Below are positions 54,381 through 64,000 of a DNA stretch of 64,000 bases, piece after piece; position 1 is the stretch's first letter; each line of letters begins with the position of its first letter. Under the pieces are notes generated by a model. It did not search any database. It was not told where the DNA came from and was given only the letters and a program-made list of their open reading frames with translations. Source of the DNA: Alnus glutinosa (lineage: Eukaryota; Streptophyta; Magnoliopsida; Fagales; Betulaceae); the NCBI RefSeq assembly GCF_958979055.1, contig NC_084888.1, forward strand, positions 6,681,501 to 6,745,500. The letters run 5' to 3'. A program made the translations under genes and the position numbers.

Positions 54381-54836
54381 TTAATGAAATATCCTCTTTT
54401 CTAAAAAAAAATAAATAAATAAAAATGAAATGCACCAGAGAAATGTTGATTTTAACCGTTGGTTTCAGCCGAGGTTTTGTTTCTTAGCCTTTGGATCAAG
54501 CTTGTTGTTGTATTGGACTTTTTGGCCCATCTTTCTTGATGGCTCAAGCTTGGGCTGGCTCATTTAGTTATATGGGCCCAAAAAATGTATTTGTGTGAAT
54601 GGGGGCTTAGCTCTGGATCCCCTACAAATTACAATGACGTGATTCAAGATCTACAAATATTCAAAAAATTTATATTTAGGAGTAGTTATTTTTTTATGCC
54701 TATTTTGAAACATATTTGCTTATAATTTTAAGGTATATTAATGCAAAAGCAAACTTTTGACTCCCATTTTTTTTTTTTTAGTATTTTGTATTCTCTTATC
54801 GCAATAAACACATTAATTAAATAACTTAAACATTAT

Positions 54837-55650
54837 TGGGATATGGACCGAGTAGGCAGCCCATATCCTTAGGTTAGCCCTAACGACCCCGGAGTCCATT
54901 CAAGTGAGGTGCGGGCCCACCAATCGATCACCCATGAGCGGAAACCACTCACCTCTAGATACATTTGGGTATCCATCATAAATAGGCTAGGGTTGAGTAT
55001 TTGCCCATTCGTTCAAGGCGATCGCTAGGAAGGAACAATGGATTAAAACCCCTTCATGATTGAGTTCTATCTATAGCCCTCTATTACAAATGGAGGGCTC
55101 CGACTGACAACAAGGGACACGCCCTGCTATATAAGACCCAATAAACAAAATCGATTGATGCGAGTACGAACCCATTGCCTGATAGGTAAGGGAGGCATTG
55201 ATTGATTTGACAAGACCTGCTCCTTAAAATACATTTAGGCCATACCCTCCTGGAGCCTCGAGATCTATTGTACTCAATGATTGTTGGATTGCTTCAAACA
55301 TGATTGATTTGATAGCTAACAAACATCTAATTGGATAGTTAAGCCGCTTAATGTAGGCACAAAGGGGACTAAGGGGCATAGACATGACTAGCTGCCTAAG
55401 GCGGGTACGAAGGAAATAGGGTAGACATGGCCACTCAAACGACTGAGGAACTATAAAAGCAAAAATAAAAGATAACGGTAAGGGATCTTTTATTTTTTTC
55501 TAACAATTGAACAGTCTACCATTTTTTCTTATGTTTTTTGTTCTCAAACACCATATGACTTAGGCATCAGAGATATCTCCCGCCGGCCCGCTCTGACAAA
55601 TTCCTTTGTCTAATTTCATTTCTTTTGTATAAATCAAAGGTTAATGATAC
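54837..55650 (+). mobile_element. Remnant of an LTR-retrotransposon LTR (fossil)
   Basis: A CTATAAAAGC box at about 55450, followed by TGACTTAGGCATCAGAGATA at about 55557, resembles the R-U5 part of Ty3-type LTRs, as in the remnant at 5422-5935. The upstream part (GGGATATGGACCGAGTAGGC onward) has its own base texture. No coding part is present; ends are approximate. Confidence 0.4.
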
Positions 55651-55969
55651 CCCTTCCAAATGGTGTAACCAAACATCAAGAAAAAAAACATAAAATACTT
55701 CTAAAAACATAAAAATGTTTTTTCCTTTTATTTATTTATTTTTTTTTAAAAAAACTTCCCACAACACATTAAAAACTTCCTTTTTTTTGTAATTAAAAAA
55801 GAAAAAAAAAATTTCTTCCTCTGACGTTCTCTGTGACTTCGGGGTGAAGCTGTTTGTCCTCTCGTCCTTTAGGGCTGGGAGTTGTGTTCTGGGATGCACT
55901 ATCTCGTTTTTCCAGAGGTCGGTGACATTCTCCAGTGTTTTCTCTAGAGAAATTCTTGAAAGGTATACT

Positions 55970-57802
55970 ATGGAGGAAGAGTTGTCTGAAATGTGGGGGA
56001 AGTTTTCCTTATTAGAGGATGAAGATGTAGGAGTTTCCTTAGATATTTCTGATCTAGACCCGTTGGTGGATCGGGGAAAGGTATGTCTCATTGGAAAAAT
56101 TCTGGCAGACCGTATAGTGCCAAAGGAGTTCTTTAAGGGCCCTTTACGGAGGGCTTGGAGACCTGAGGGATCGGTCTCATTTCGGGTGATAGGTGAAAAT
56201 TTGTTTATAGCTGAATTTGAACATGCTTGGAAAAAAGATAGAATTATGGAGGGGCGTCCCTGGTTATTTGATGGAAATCTTGTTTCACTAGCAGAGTTTG
56301 ATGATATAACACCACCATCTAAGATGAATTTTGACAAGGAATCTTTTTGGATGAGAATGTAAAACCTCTCGCTTGCTTGTATGAGTAGAGAAGTGGGTAA
56401 TAAGATTGGGAGTTCGGTGGGAGATGTTGAATAGATAGATATGCTGGAAGATGAAGCAAGGTGAGGCGAGTTCCTCAGAGTTAAGGTTCTCATGGATTTA
56501 TCTAAGAGGTCGGAAGTTGCACCTTCCAAACCAGTCTACTTGGGGGTAGCTTTCAAGTATGAGCGACTACCCAAATTTTGCTTCAAGTGTGGTGTTATGC
56601 GCCATGGGAAAGCAGGGTGTCTCAGACAAGGTAACCGGCAATTCGGCAAGAATGAAGAGCTCCCCTATGGGAACTGGTTAAGGGTAAGTTACCCGATACG
56701 CCGAAGAAATATTGGTCCTACCCAACCGAAACAAGGAAAGCATGAAAGGGAAGCTGGAATTTCACAATTCTCTGGTAACGATGGGAGTATTCCAAACCAT
56801 AGCCTGGTTAAGACTTCACCGGTCGGAGTTTTTCAGGCTGGAAGTTCCAGTGGAGTGTCTAAAAGTGCACAAAATTTGAGAAATCTTAAGGCAGCACTAC
56901 AAACAAGGCCTGAGACGAAAAATCCGGAGTGGCAGAGACAGGGTAGAAACTCTGATGTGATGGAAGGACGGGATGGCCATACCCAGTCCGTTCATATGAA
57001 AAATCAGGAGCAGACCCAGACTCTGTGCAAAGTGAGTGATTCGACCAGACCAGAGAAGATTTCCTTGGATACGCAGAAAAGAAAAAATGCGGATAATATG
57101 GAAGGACTAGAGGTCCTTCGGGGCTCTGCTCCTCTCATGAGGAAAGTCCAGCTGGATGGAAACAGTAGGAACGAAGAAGAGTCTTGTAACAAGGACGAAT
57201 TGATGGATATTGAGAAGGGAAGCGAGGCTAATGCAGATTAGAATCTTAGCGAGACTAAAAGTTGTCCTTTGAATAAAAAGGATGTGATGGAGAATACAGA
57301 AGCAGATGAGGCATCTAATGGGGGCAACTTGGGAATTTCATCTAGTAAATTTCTAGGCACGTGGGATCAAAAGCTGGGACGTATGACTTGGGAGCGGATG
57401 AATGAAGACCAAGATATCCAGCTAGACCTTGATCCTCGAACCCAATCCTACTTTCCACGCGTTAGTTCGTTAAGCTCGGATAATCCAACGCAAACTGAGA
57501 ACCCCCCACGTAAGACGTTATCTCTGGAACGTTCCTCTTCCCCCTTGAAAGTGCAGAATAAGGCAAGTAGCAGAAGTACTAGAGCTCCAGGTGCGACTTG
57601 TAAGAAAAGAAATAGAGCTGGTAGATCAATGGGGAAACTGAGTGTCCCAATAGAAGATGATGATAATCCTAGCTATGTCGAGAGAGTTGATTGTGAGGAA
57701 GATGTACACTTTTCAAATAAAGGCAGACAGGTTAGTGGCGTTCTTGGGGTGGCTCAATGTGAAGAGGCAGGAGCTGGGGTACAGCCCCGCCCATTGCCAT
57801 GA
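55970..57802 (+). pseudogene. LINE 3 ORF1 (nucleic-acid-binding protein)
   Basis: It starts MEEELSEMWGKFSLLEDEDV. The DUF4283-type N-terminal domain follows (VCLIGKILADR, FRVIGENLFIAEFEHAWKKD, GRPWLFDGNLVSL). A CCHC knuckle CFKCGVMRHGKAGC lies near 56577. The C-terminal half is a hydrophilic, low-complexity linker. Stops in the 56360-56465 region and at 57239-57241 break it. The last codons overlap the ORF2 start in ATGA. In active plant L1 elements ORF1 coats the RNA. Confidence 0.85.
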
Positions 57803-60800
57803 TTTGCCTCAGTTGGAACTGTCGGGGGCTTGGGAACCCCCGGACAGTTCAAACCCTCAGAAGGTTAGTGAGGGAAAAGAAGCCCGTTTTGGTTTTCTTA
57901 ATGGAAACCAAGATTATGCAGAATAAGAGTAGTTTGTTGAAGTCAAAATGGGGTTTTGATAATGTTTTTACGGTGGACTATAAGGGTCGCAGTGGGGGGC
58001 TAATTTTGTTGTGGAAGACGGAAATAGAAGTCGAGATCCAAAATTATAGCAGGCGCCATATAAATGCAGTAATCTAATGCTCCAATGAAGAACCGAAATG
58101 GAAGTTTACTGGGTTTTATGGTCACCCAGACGCTAATAGACGACGCGAAGCTTGGTCTTTATTGCGCTGCTTGGCTAATTTCTCTCCAGAACTGTGGTTG
58201 TGTATTGGAGACTTTAACGCAATCATCTCCTCTGTGGAAAAATATAGTTCATCCTTTAGGCCTTCACCACACAACTTTGAATTTCAACAAGCTTTGGCTG
58301 ATTGTCATCTGGTAGATTTGGGTTTCCATGGTCCTAAATTTACTTGGACAAATGGTCGTAGTGGCACTGAACTGATTCGAGAAAGACTTAACAGAGCAGT
58401 AGCTAACGCAGAATGGAGAAGTTTTTTTAATGTTACAGAAGTCAATATGCTAGCTCGATCAATTTTAGACCACAATCCACTCTTATTATCTTGCTCCAAT
58501 AGTCAAGAAGTAAAGTGGAAGAAACACAGATTCTTTAGATATGAGGCGGGTTGGGCAAAGCAGAAGGAACATGGGGACTTGATTAAGAGAGCCTAGCAAA
58601 CTGGGCCTTCGCAGGGTGATCAATGGAAGACAGTACATGGCAGATTGAAAAGATGTAAAAAAAACTCTAAAACAATGGGTGAGGAAGAAGGAAAATCAAA
58701 CAGAGGTCAAAATTAAGGAGGTATCTCAACAATTGCTTGATGTTCAAATGATAGACTATGGATTTAATAATGCAGACGAGGCTCCTCTCCAGTATGAATT
58801 ACACTCTCTGCTGGAACAGGAGGAAATCAAATGGAAACAAAGAGCTAGGGAGGATTAGCTCAAATATGGGGATCGTAATACAAAATTCTTTCATGCTTGT
58901 GCAAATCAGAAAAGTCGAAGGAAACTGATCTCAAAAATTATGGACAAGGATGGTAGAACTTGTACTACTCAACATGAAGTAGAGAATGCTTTTAAATTGT
59001 ATTTTCAAGACCTTTTCTCTGCCGGGTCCACCTTGGAAGTGGAACAAAGTTTGGCTGCCCTTGAAAGAAAGGTCACTTCTCAAATGAATGAAAGATTGGT
59101 GGCAGACCTTAATGTAGAGGAAATCTCTCAAGCTCTGAATCAAATGGCTCCTTTAAAGGCTCCTGGTCCAGATGGGTTCCCAACTGCTTTTTTTCAACAG
59201 AACTGGTCTACTATTCAGGAAGAGGTCTGTTCTGCTATCCTTCATTTTTTTCAATACAGGGATGTTAGATGCTTCTATAAACAAAACCTATATTGCCCTT
59301 ATCCCAAAAAAAACTTCTCCTGGAAATGTCACTGATTTTAGGCCTATTAGCCTTTGTAATGTCATCTATAAATTAATCTTAAAATTTTTGGCAAATAGGC
59401 TTAAAACAATCTTGCCTTATATCATTTCTCCTACATAGAGTGCTTTTATTCCAGGTAGGCTAATTTCTGATAATGTTTTAGCTGCCTATGAAGCTATGCA
59501 CTCCATGCAAACCCGTATGTGGAGTAAGACAGGATTCATGGGATTTAAACTGGATTTAAGCAAAGCATATGATCGGGTAGAATGGAGCTTTCTGAAGGCT
59601 GCTATGCTTAGATTGGGTTTTGATGTCAAATGGGTTCAGCTTGTCATGGCTTGTGTGACCTCGGTGCAATATGCAGTCTTGGTTAATGGCAATCCAGGGG
59701 AATTTTTCTAGCCTTCACGGGGAATTCGCCAAGGCGACTCGATTTCTCCGTATTTATTCTTGATTAGTGCTGAGGTTTTCCGTTATCTACTATCACAGGT
59801 GGAGAAAAATGGTATCATTTCTGGTGTGCCCACCTCTCCAAGAGGTCCAAAAATCAGTCACCTCTTTTTTGCGAATGATTGTATCATTTTTTGTAAATCT
59901 AATTCTGTGGAATGGAGACGAGTTCTGAGAATTTTGGGGATCTTTGAGGCGGGCTCTGGCCAGAAGGTGAACTTGTTGAAGACATCTATTTTCTTTAGTA
60001 GAAACACTTGCCAAGATAGAAGAGCTGAGATTCGTAGGCTCTCTGGTTTGACAGAAACTAACAGATTTGACACTTACTTGGGGCTGCTTGCTTTGATTGG
60101 AAAGTCTAAGATGAGAGCTTTTAATAGTATTAAGGAAAAGGTGGAACATAAACTAACAAACTGGAAAGTTAAATTCCTCTCTCAAGCTGGCAAATAAGTG
60201 TTGTTGAAGGCTGTAGTGCAGGCGATCCCTACTTATAGCATGAGTGTTTTCTTGTTGCCAGCCTCACTTTGCAAAGATCTTAATCGGTTGATGCAACAAT
60301 TTTGGTGGAAGCATATGGCAAACTCCTCAGGGATACATTGGATGAGTTGGGAAAATATGGGTAGGGCCAAAAAGATTGGAGGCTTAGGTTTTCGGGACCT
60401 CAATTGCTTCAATAAGGCTCTTCTTGCCAAGCAAGGTTGGAGACTTTACCAAAATCCCTCTTCTCTCATGGGCTGCATTCTAAAAGCAAAGTACTTCCCA
60501 AATTCTTCCTTTTTAAAGGCTCCCTTAGGCAATCGTCCTTCCTATGCTTGGAGAAGCATCCTTTCAGCTCGAGCATTATTACACCAAGGCCTTATATGGA
60601 GAGTTGGAAATGGTGCTTGTATTAATATTTGTGGGGATAGATGGATTCCCACTCCTACCTCTTATTCGGTTCAATCCCCTCCAGCTTTGCACTTAGTTGA
60701 CAACCGTGTTCTTGCTCTTATTGACAAGGATTCTAAAAGCTGGAATTTGCCTTTGCTGCAGGCCTTATTCAATCCAGAAGAAGCCAAAGTCATAGCCTCA

Positions 60801-61934
60801 ATCCCTCTCTGCCCGAATCTACCACCGGATCGCCTAATATGGCTAGGTACAAAAGATGGTAATTTTTCTATAAGGAGTGCTTACCATCTAGGCTTGGAAA
60901 TTAAGGATCGAAAGAGAGGTCAAACCTCTCAAATTGAGAAGGGTACTGATGTATGGCGTTCCATGTGGAACTTTCAAGTTCCAAATCAGATTAAAATGTT
61001 TTTGTGGCGTGCTTGCAATGACATCCTCCCTACTAGGAAAAATCTTCTGAAAAGAAGGGTAATTGCTGATGATAAATGCCCTTGGTGTAACCTAGAGGAG
61101 GAATCTACAGCCCATGCTATTTGGTTCTGTCCAGCGACAAAAGATGTATGGAATGTAGGCCACTCTATTTTTCAGAAATGTGCCTTTGTTGAACATACTT
61201 TTATGGAGATTTTCCAGCTTTGTCTGAATCGTTTTGATAGGGACGAGATGGCTTATTTTGCTGCAATTGTTAGACGAATATGGCTGAGGAGAAATACTAT
61301 GGTCTTTGAGGGTGTTCCTGAACATCCAAATAAGACCTACGCTGATGCTATAGTTGCAGTGGACAATTTCAAACGCTGCATCAAGGATGATCAGGACGAA
61401 ATTCCACTTGAACAGGTTGAAGGTCAAGTTCCTCTTTGTTAGAAGACTCCTCCGGAGGGCACTATAAAAGTTAACTTTGATGCAACTATTAACAAGAAAA
61501 CAGGTTTTACGGGTTTGGGCTTGACTGCTAGGGACTGTATGGGGAACCTGTTGGGAGCAAAACGTTTGACAAAACCTATGTTGTCTGATGCTCACGCTGC
61601 GGAGTTAATGGCAGCCTCTTATGCTGTCACTTTCTGCTTGGAAGTAGGCTTTTTCAATGTGATTTTTGAAGGAGATGCCTTGAATGTCATAAGGGAGGTG
61701 AACTCTAAACCCCTATTTCTTTCCAGAAGTGGCCATCTTGTTGAAGGAATTAAGCAAGAAGTGTATCATCTCAGATCCTTTGATTTTGTTCATGTCCCTT
61801 GAACTTTAAATGAGGCAGCTCATACCCTTGCAAAATCAGCAGCTACTAGTTTTTGTGATGATGTTTGGTTAGAAGACATTCCTTCTTGTATCTTTGATAT
61901 TGTTGCTAAGGAACAACAAGTCCCTAGATCCTGA
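57799..61934 (+). pseudogene. LINE 3 ORF2 (endonuclease, RT, zf-RVT, RNase H)
   Basis: APE-type endonuclease: MICLSWNCRGLGNPRTVQTL, FLMETK, GDFNAI and DHNPLLL. Reverse transcriptase: [51 protein letters not shown] and FANDCIIF, where the second catalytic position is Asn in place of Asp. The zf-RVT region spans WRSMWNFQVPNQIKMFLWRA to KCPWCNLEEESTAHAIW. RNase H: VNFDATINKKTG, AELMAASYAV, IFEGDALNV and NEAAHTLAKSA. A 414-codon segment (60198-61442) is the longest open part. Several stops and frameshifts prevent a full product. Confidence 0.9.
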
Positions 61935-62271
61935 AGTTTTTGTGTTTTTGGGATCTATTCCTTACTGTTTTTTAAGTCAGTTTTATCTAGCTTAGGGTGT
62001 AGGGGTCATGTACCCTATTTTCTGTTTTCTGCCTTTGGGCTTTTCAATAATATATGGTAGCACATGCTACTTGTTCGAAAAAAAAAAAAAAAAAAAAACC
62101 TTTTGGTCACAGAAATTCATCTTAACAAAATCAAGAAATAATTCTATATACAAAATTCTTTTACAAACTAGTTCTAACCTTTACACTGCATTTAAAAAAT
62201 ATATATATTTTTCTCAAAAACAAACCTTTTAAAAATTGAATCTTGCTGAAGTTCTCCTCGGAGAGACGTTA

Positions 62272-62327
62272 TTTAATCATCATCAACTTCATCATCATCA
62301 TCATTATCTTCATCATTAATGTCATCA
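62272..62327. repeat. Imperfect ATC trinucleotide repeat
   Basis: ATCATCATCAACTTCATCATC and variants. On the minus strand a short stretch reads as an acidic peptide (MDDDINDEDNDDDDEVDDD then stop), which might be the last exon of a lost gene, but an in-frame stop lies just upstream and there is no other support. Confidence 0.6.
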
Positions 62328-62570
62328 TCCATATACGGATTCCCACCTCATAAAGGGGGACAGTTTGGTCATTTCACGGTGTCATAGCTGGACACAGACG
62401 ATTGCCGTTGTTCTTTAATCAATGAAATCCACCGTCTCAATAACGCCTATCAACTACCCACGTACAACTCATAATAAAATGATAAATGAATAAAGTAGCT
62501 ATATACTCCACCTGCTGTCATTTTCGCTTCCCATTAACTCCAAAATCGCATTTGCCGAGATTGCTTCGAC

Positions 62571-62600
62571 CTCACTCTCACTCTCTCTCTCTCTCTCTCA
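62571..62600 (+). repeat. CT-rich microsatellite in the ABIL1 leader
   Basis: Pyrimidine-rich (CT)n tract about 160-190 bases upstream of the ATG, typical of plant 5' UTRs. Confidence 0.7.
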
Positions 62601-62761
62601 AACCACTTGCGTATTAGCTCTCCAACCGGAACCTAACCCCAAATCTAACCCTTAATATATTCCTTTCTTTTTTCTTTTTTATTTTATCAATGCTCTCGAG
62701 CTCTTGCATTTCGTTCTTGTAGTTGACCGTGAAATTCATAGCGTCGATGATTGGTACTAGA

Positions 62762-62854
62762 ATGGAAGTGGAGCAAGCGAGGCCAGTCAATCCGGCCATG
62801 ACCTTCGACGAGGTCTCCATGGAGCGCAGCAAAAGCTTCGTCAAAGCTTTGCAG
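62762..62854 (+). CDS. ABIL1: ABIL1-like protein (SCAR/WAVE complex), exon 1, partial gene
   Basis: The exon encodes MEVEQARPVNPAMTFDEVSM and then ERSKSFVKALQ, the N-terminus of plant ABI-1-like proteins, ending at a clean donor GCAG|GTTCAG. ABIL proteins are subunits of the SCAR/WAVE complex, which activates ARP2/3 and actin branching for cell shape. A second in-frame ATG lies five codons upstream (62747, MIGTR) and could be used; I chose the one matching the Arabidopsis start as I remember it. The next exon, expected to start ELKNLRPQLYSAAEYCEKSY, is not found before the window ends. Which ABIL paralogue this is cannot be decided from 31 residues. Confidence 0.75.
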
Positions 62855-64000
62855 GTTCAGCAACTCTCTTCGCCTAATTTGTATACTAATGCATTTGTAG
62901 ACGAGTTTGTTGCCGGGTTTTTGGGGCCAGATCTGGATTCTTGTTGTTTCATTGATCAGCTTTGTTATTCTTGGATTTCTTTAGTGGTCAAATTTTGTGC
63001 GATTATTTTCTTTACATTCATGGGTTTGACTTTTGTAACTTACGCCCTGTTTGGCTGTTATGAAATAAATATAAGGAAGAGAAAAGGGGTTGAAAATGAT
63101 GGAAAATAATCGAGTCAACTGAGTCAAATGATTGTATTAGGTGGACTGGAATTGAGGCCTTTTAACCCATTATTTTTTCTTTATCTATTTTCTTGGCAGT
63201 CAGGAGAGGCATTAGTGTAAACTTTCTCATTTTGTGCATTGCATGTGGTCTGTTGTAATCTATGCTTCGTGTCAGTGGCTGCTGGGAAATTACGTGCTAA
63301 ATTTGATGAATTCTGTTAACGAATAATGAGTGCGTTGCACTACTATGAGGAGATGTAAGGGTTATTTTGGCGCAGAGGGTGGGGCCCGGAGTTTTCCTTG
63401 CATACAAAGGATCGATAATTCGAATAGCTAGCCTTTGCAGAAATATTGCATAGATTGGACAAAGGATATATATATATATATATAACATTAGTGTAGTTCA
63501 AGATAGATGAGTGGCATTAGTGATGAATGCATCCATCGAGAGCTGGAGATAGCACACTTATTCAGGGACAAATGAGAGTAGGTGAACTGGAATTGCAAGA
63601 CTAATTGACTTAAATCCGTTTAATGGCTCCATATATTTGGATGACTCTTCTTTCATTGCTGTGTACTATACCAGAATTTGAACCTTCAACCTTTTGATGT
63701 GCTCAGACGAAAAAGAAAAAAGAAAAAACTCATTTTGCTACTAAAATATTTTACTAGATGAGGTCTATTTATATGTTCCCTTATGTTCGAGTTATTTTCT
63801 ACGAGGATATTAGAAGATTTTTTATTTTTTATTTTTTTATATATATAAAGGTTAAAAAAATACTTGAAGAATTAAATGCAAATAGTACTTTTTTAGAATA
63901 AAAAATCTTTTTTTTTTTAAAAAAAAAAAAAAAATGTAAAAAAAAGAATATCATATGTTTGCTGTTAGTTATTCCTTTGTGTACAAGGGCATATTAGATA
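62855..64000 (+). other. First intron of the ABIL1-like gene, running out of the window
   Basis: It opens GTTCAGCAACTC and stays without a recognisable exon to the end. The frame is open to 63109, but that is intron read-through. AT-rich, with a short (TA)n run at 63464-63483. Confidence 0.6.

Larger units (their letters stand above)
51328..54422 (+). mobile_element. LINE 2: 5'-truncated L1-type element with target duplication
   Basis: It starts inside ORF2 just before the reverse transcriptase (KQRAKRNWYRQGDRNTQYF) and keeps the RT blocks [55 protein letters not shown] and YFADDSLLFCR, the zf-RVT-like region (PPVVKHFAWKVCNNILPTK, DPLCQFCFREEETIVHL) and the RNase H domain (MKINWDAALHKENK, LMEGDSLSVIQEL, VKRDANKVAHCLAKFA). 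It ends in an A-rich tail. There are few breaks, about six (for example the Trp-to-stop in KWKQRAK and a stop before SHLYFADD), so it is the youngest-looking of the three LINEs here. Being 5'-truncated it cannot move by itself. Confidence 0.93.
55830..62098 (+). mobile_element. LINE 3: near full-length L1-type element
   Basis: This 6.3-kb element has a short 5' leader, ORF1 (55970-57802), ORF2 (57799-61934), a 3' UTR and an A-run (62078-62098). ORF1 carries a DUF4283-like domain and a CCHC zinc knuckle; ORF2 has endonuclease, reverse transcriptase, zf-RVT and RNase H. It is interrupted by about a dozen stops and frameshifts and its polymerase motif is FAND. It is therefore inactive. I did not find a matching target duplication; the 5' edge sits in an A-rich tract. 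Confidence 0.93.

Noticed and set aside
62272-62327. Acidic-tail exon on the minus strand
   Set aside because: Explained by an ATC microsatellite; in-frame stop just upstream and no other exon nearby.

Overview
The window is nuclear DNA of a dicot plant, most likely a woody species. Supporting this are small GT-AG introns, AT-rich spacers, plant-only gene families (class III chitinases, cytochrome-b5-fused sphingolipid desaturase, MAKR, DUF2358, ABIL) and dense plant-type transposon debris. The species cannot be named from the sequence; a Fagales-like tree is only a guess.

Layout. At 0.8-1.8 kb lies a MAKR6-like kinase-regulator gene on the minus strand. At 3.9-14.1 kb two class III (hevamine-type, GH18) chitinase genes face away from each other (minus at 3924-4817, plus at 13204-14097). 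They share promoter blocks, so they look like an inverted duplication; the 8.4 kb between them is filled with foldback elements, an LTR remnant, an orphan RabA exon and a split LINE tail. At 15.4-18.7 kb is a decayed LINE. The stretch 18.7-27.9 kb has no recognisable gene, but holds a 0.94-kb poly(A) retroposon with an 18-bp target duplication and a foldback element carrying gene-like sequence. At 28.0-29.6 kb is an intact delta-8 sphingolipid desaturase. At 31.8-40.7 kb three more GH18 chitinases lie in tandem on the minus strand; the middle one has a single-base deletion. At 43.0-45.3 kb is a two-exon DUF2358 gene. From 46.5 to 62.1 kb the window is almost all mobile DNA: a 3.5-kb solo LTR with a perfect 5-bp target duplication, a foldback element, a 5'-truncated LINE with target duplication, an LTR remnant, and a near full-length LINE with ORF1 and ORF2. 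At 62.5 kb the first exon of an ABIL1-like gene (SCAR/WAVE complex) starts and runs out of the window.

Biology. The main theme is a five-copy chitinase cluster made of two subfamilies (297-aa inverted pair, 298-aa tandem trio). Four copies have an intact reading frame, three keep the catalytic DxxDxDxE motif, and one (3924-4817) has lost the catalytic acid and a neighbouring Asp while keeping the whole fold, cysteines and signal peptide. That copy is the best candidate for a new function. The desaturase between the two chitinase groups is an ordinary sphingolipid enzyme with no evident functional link.
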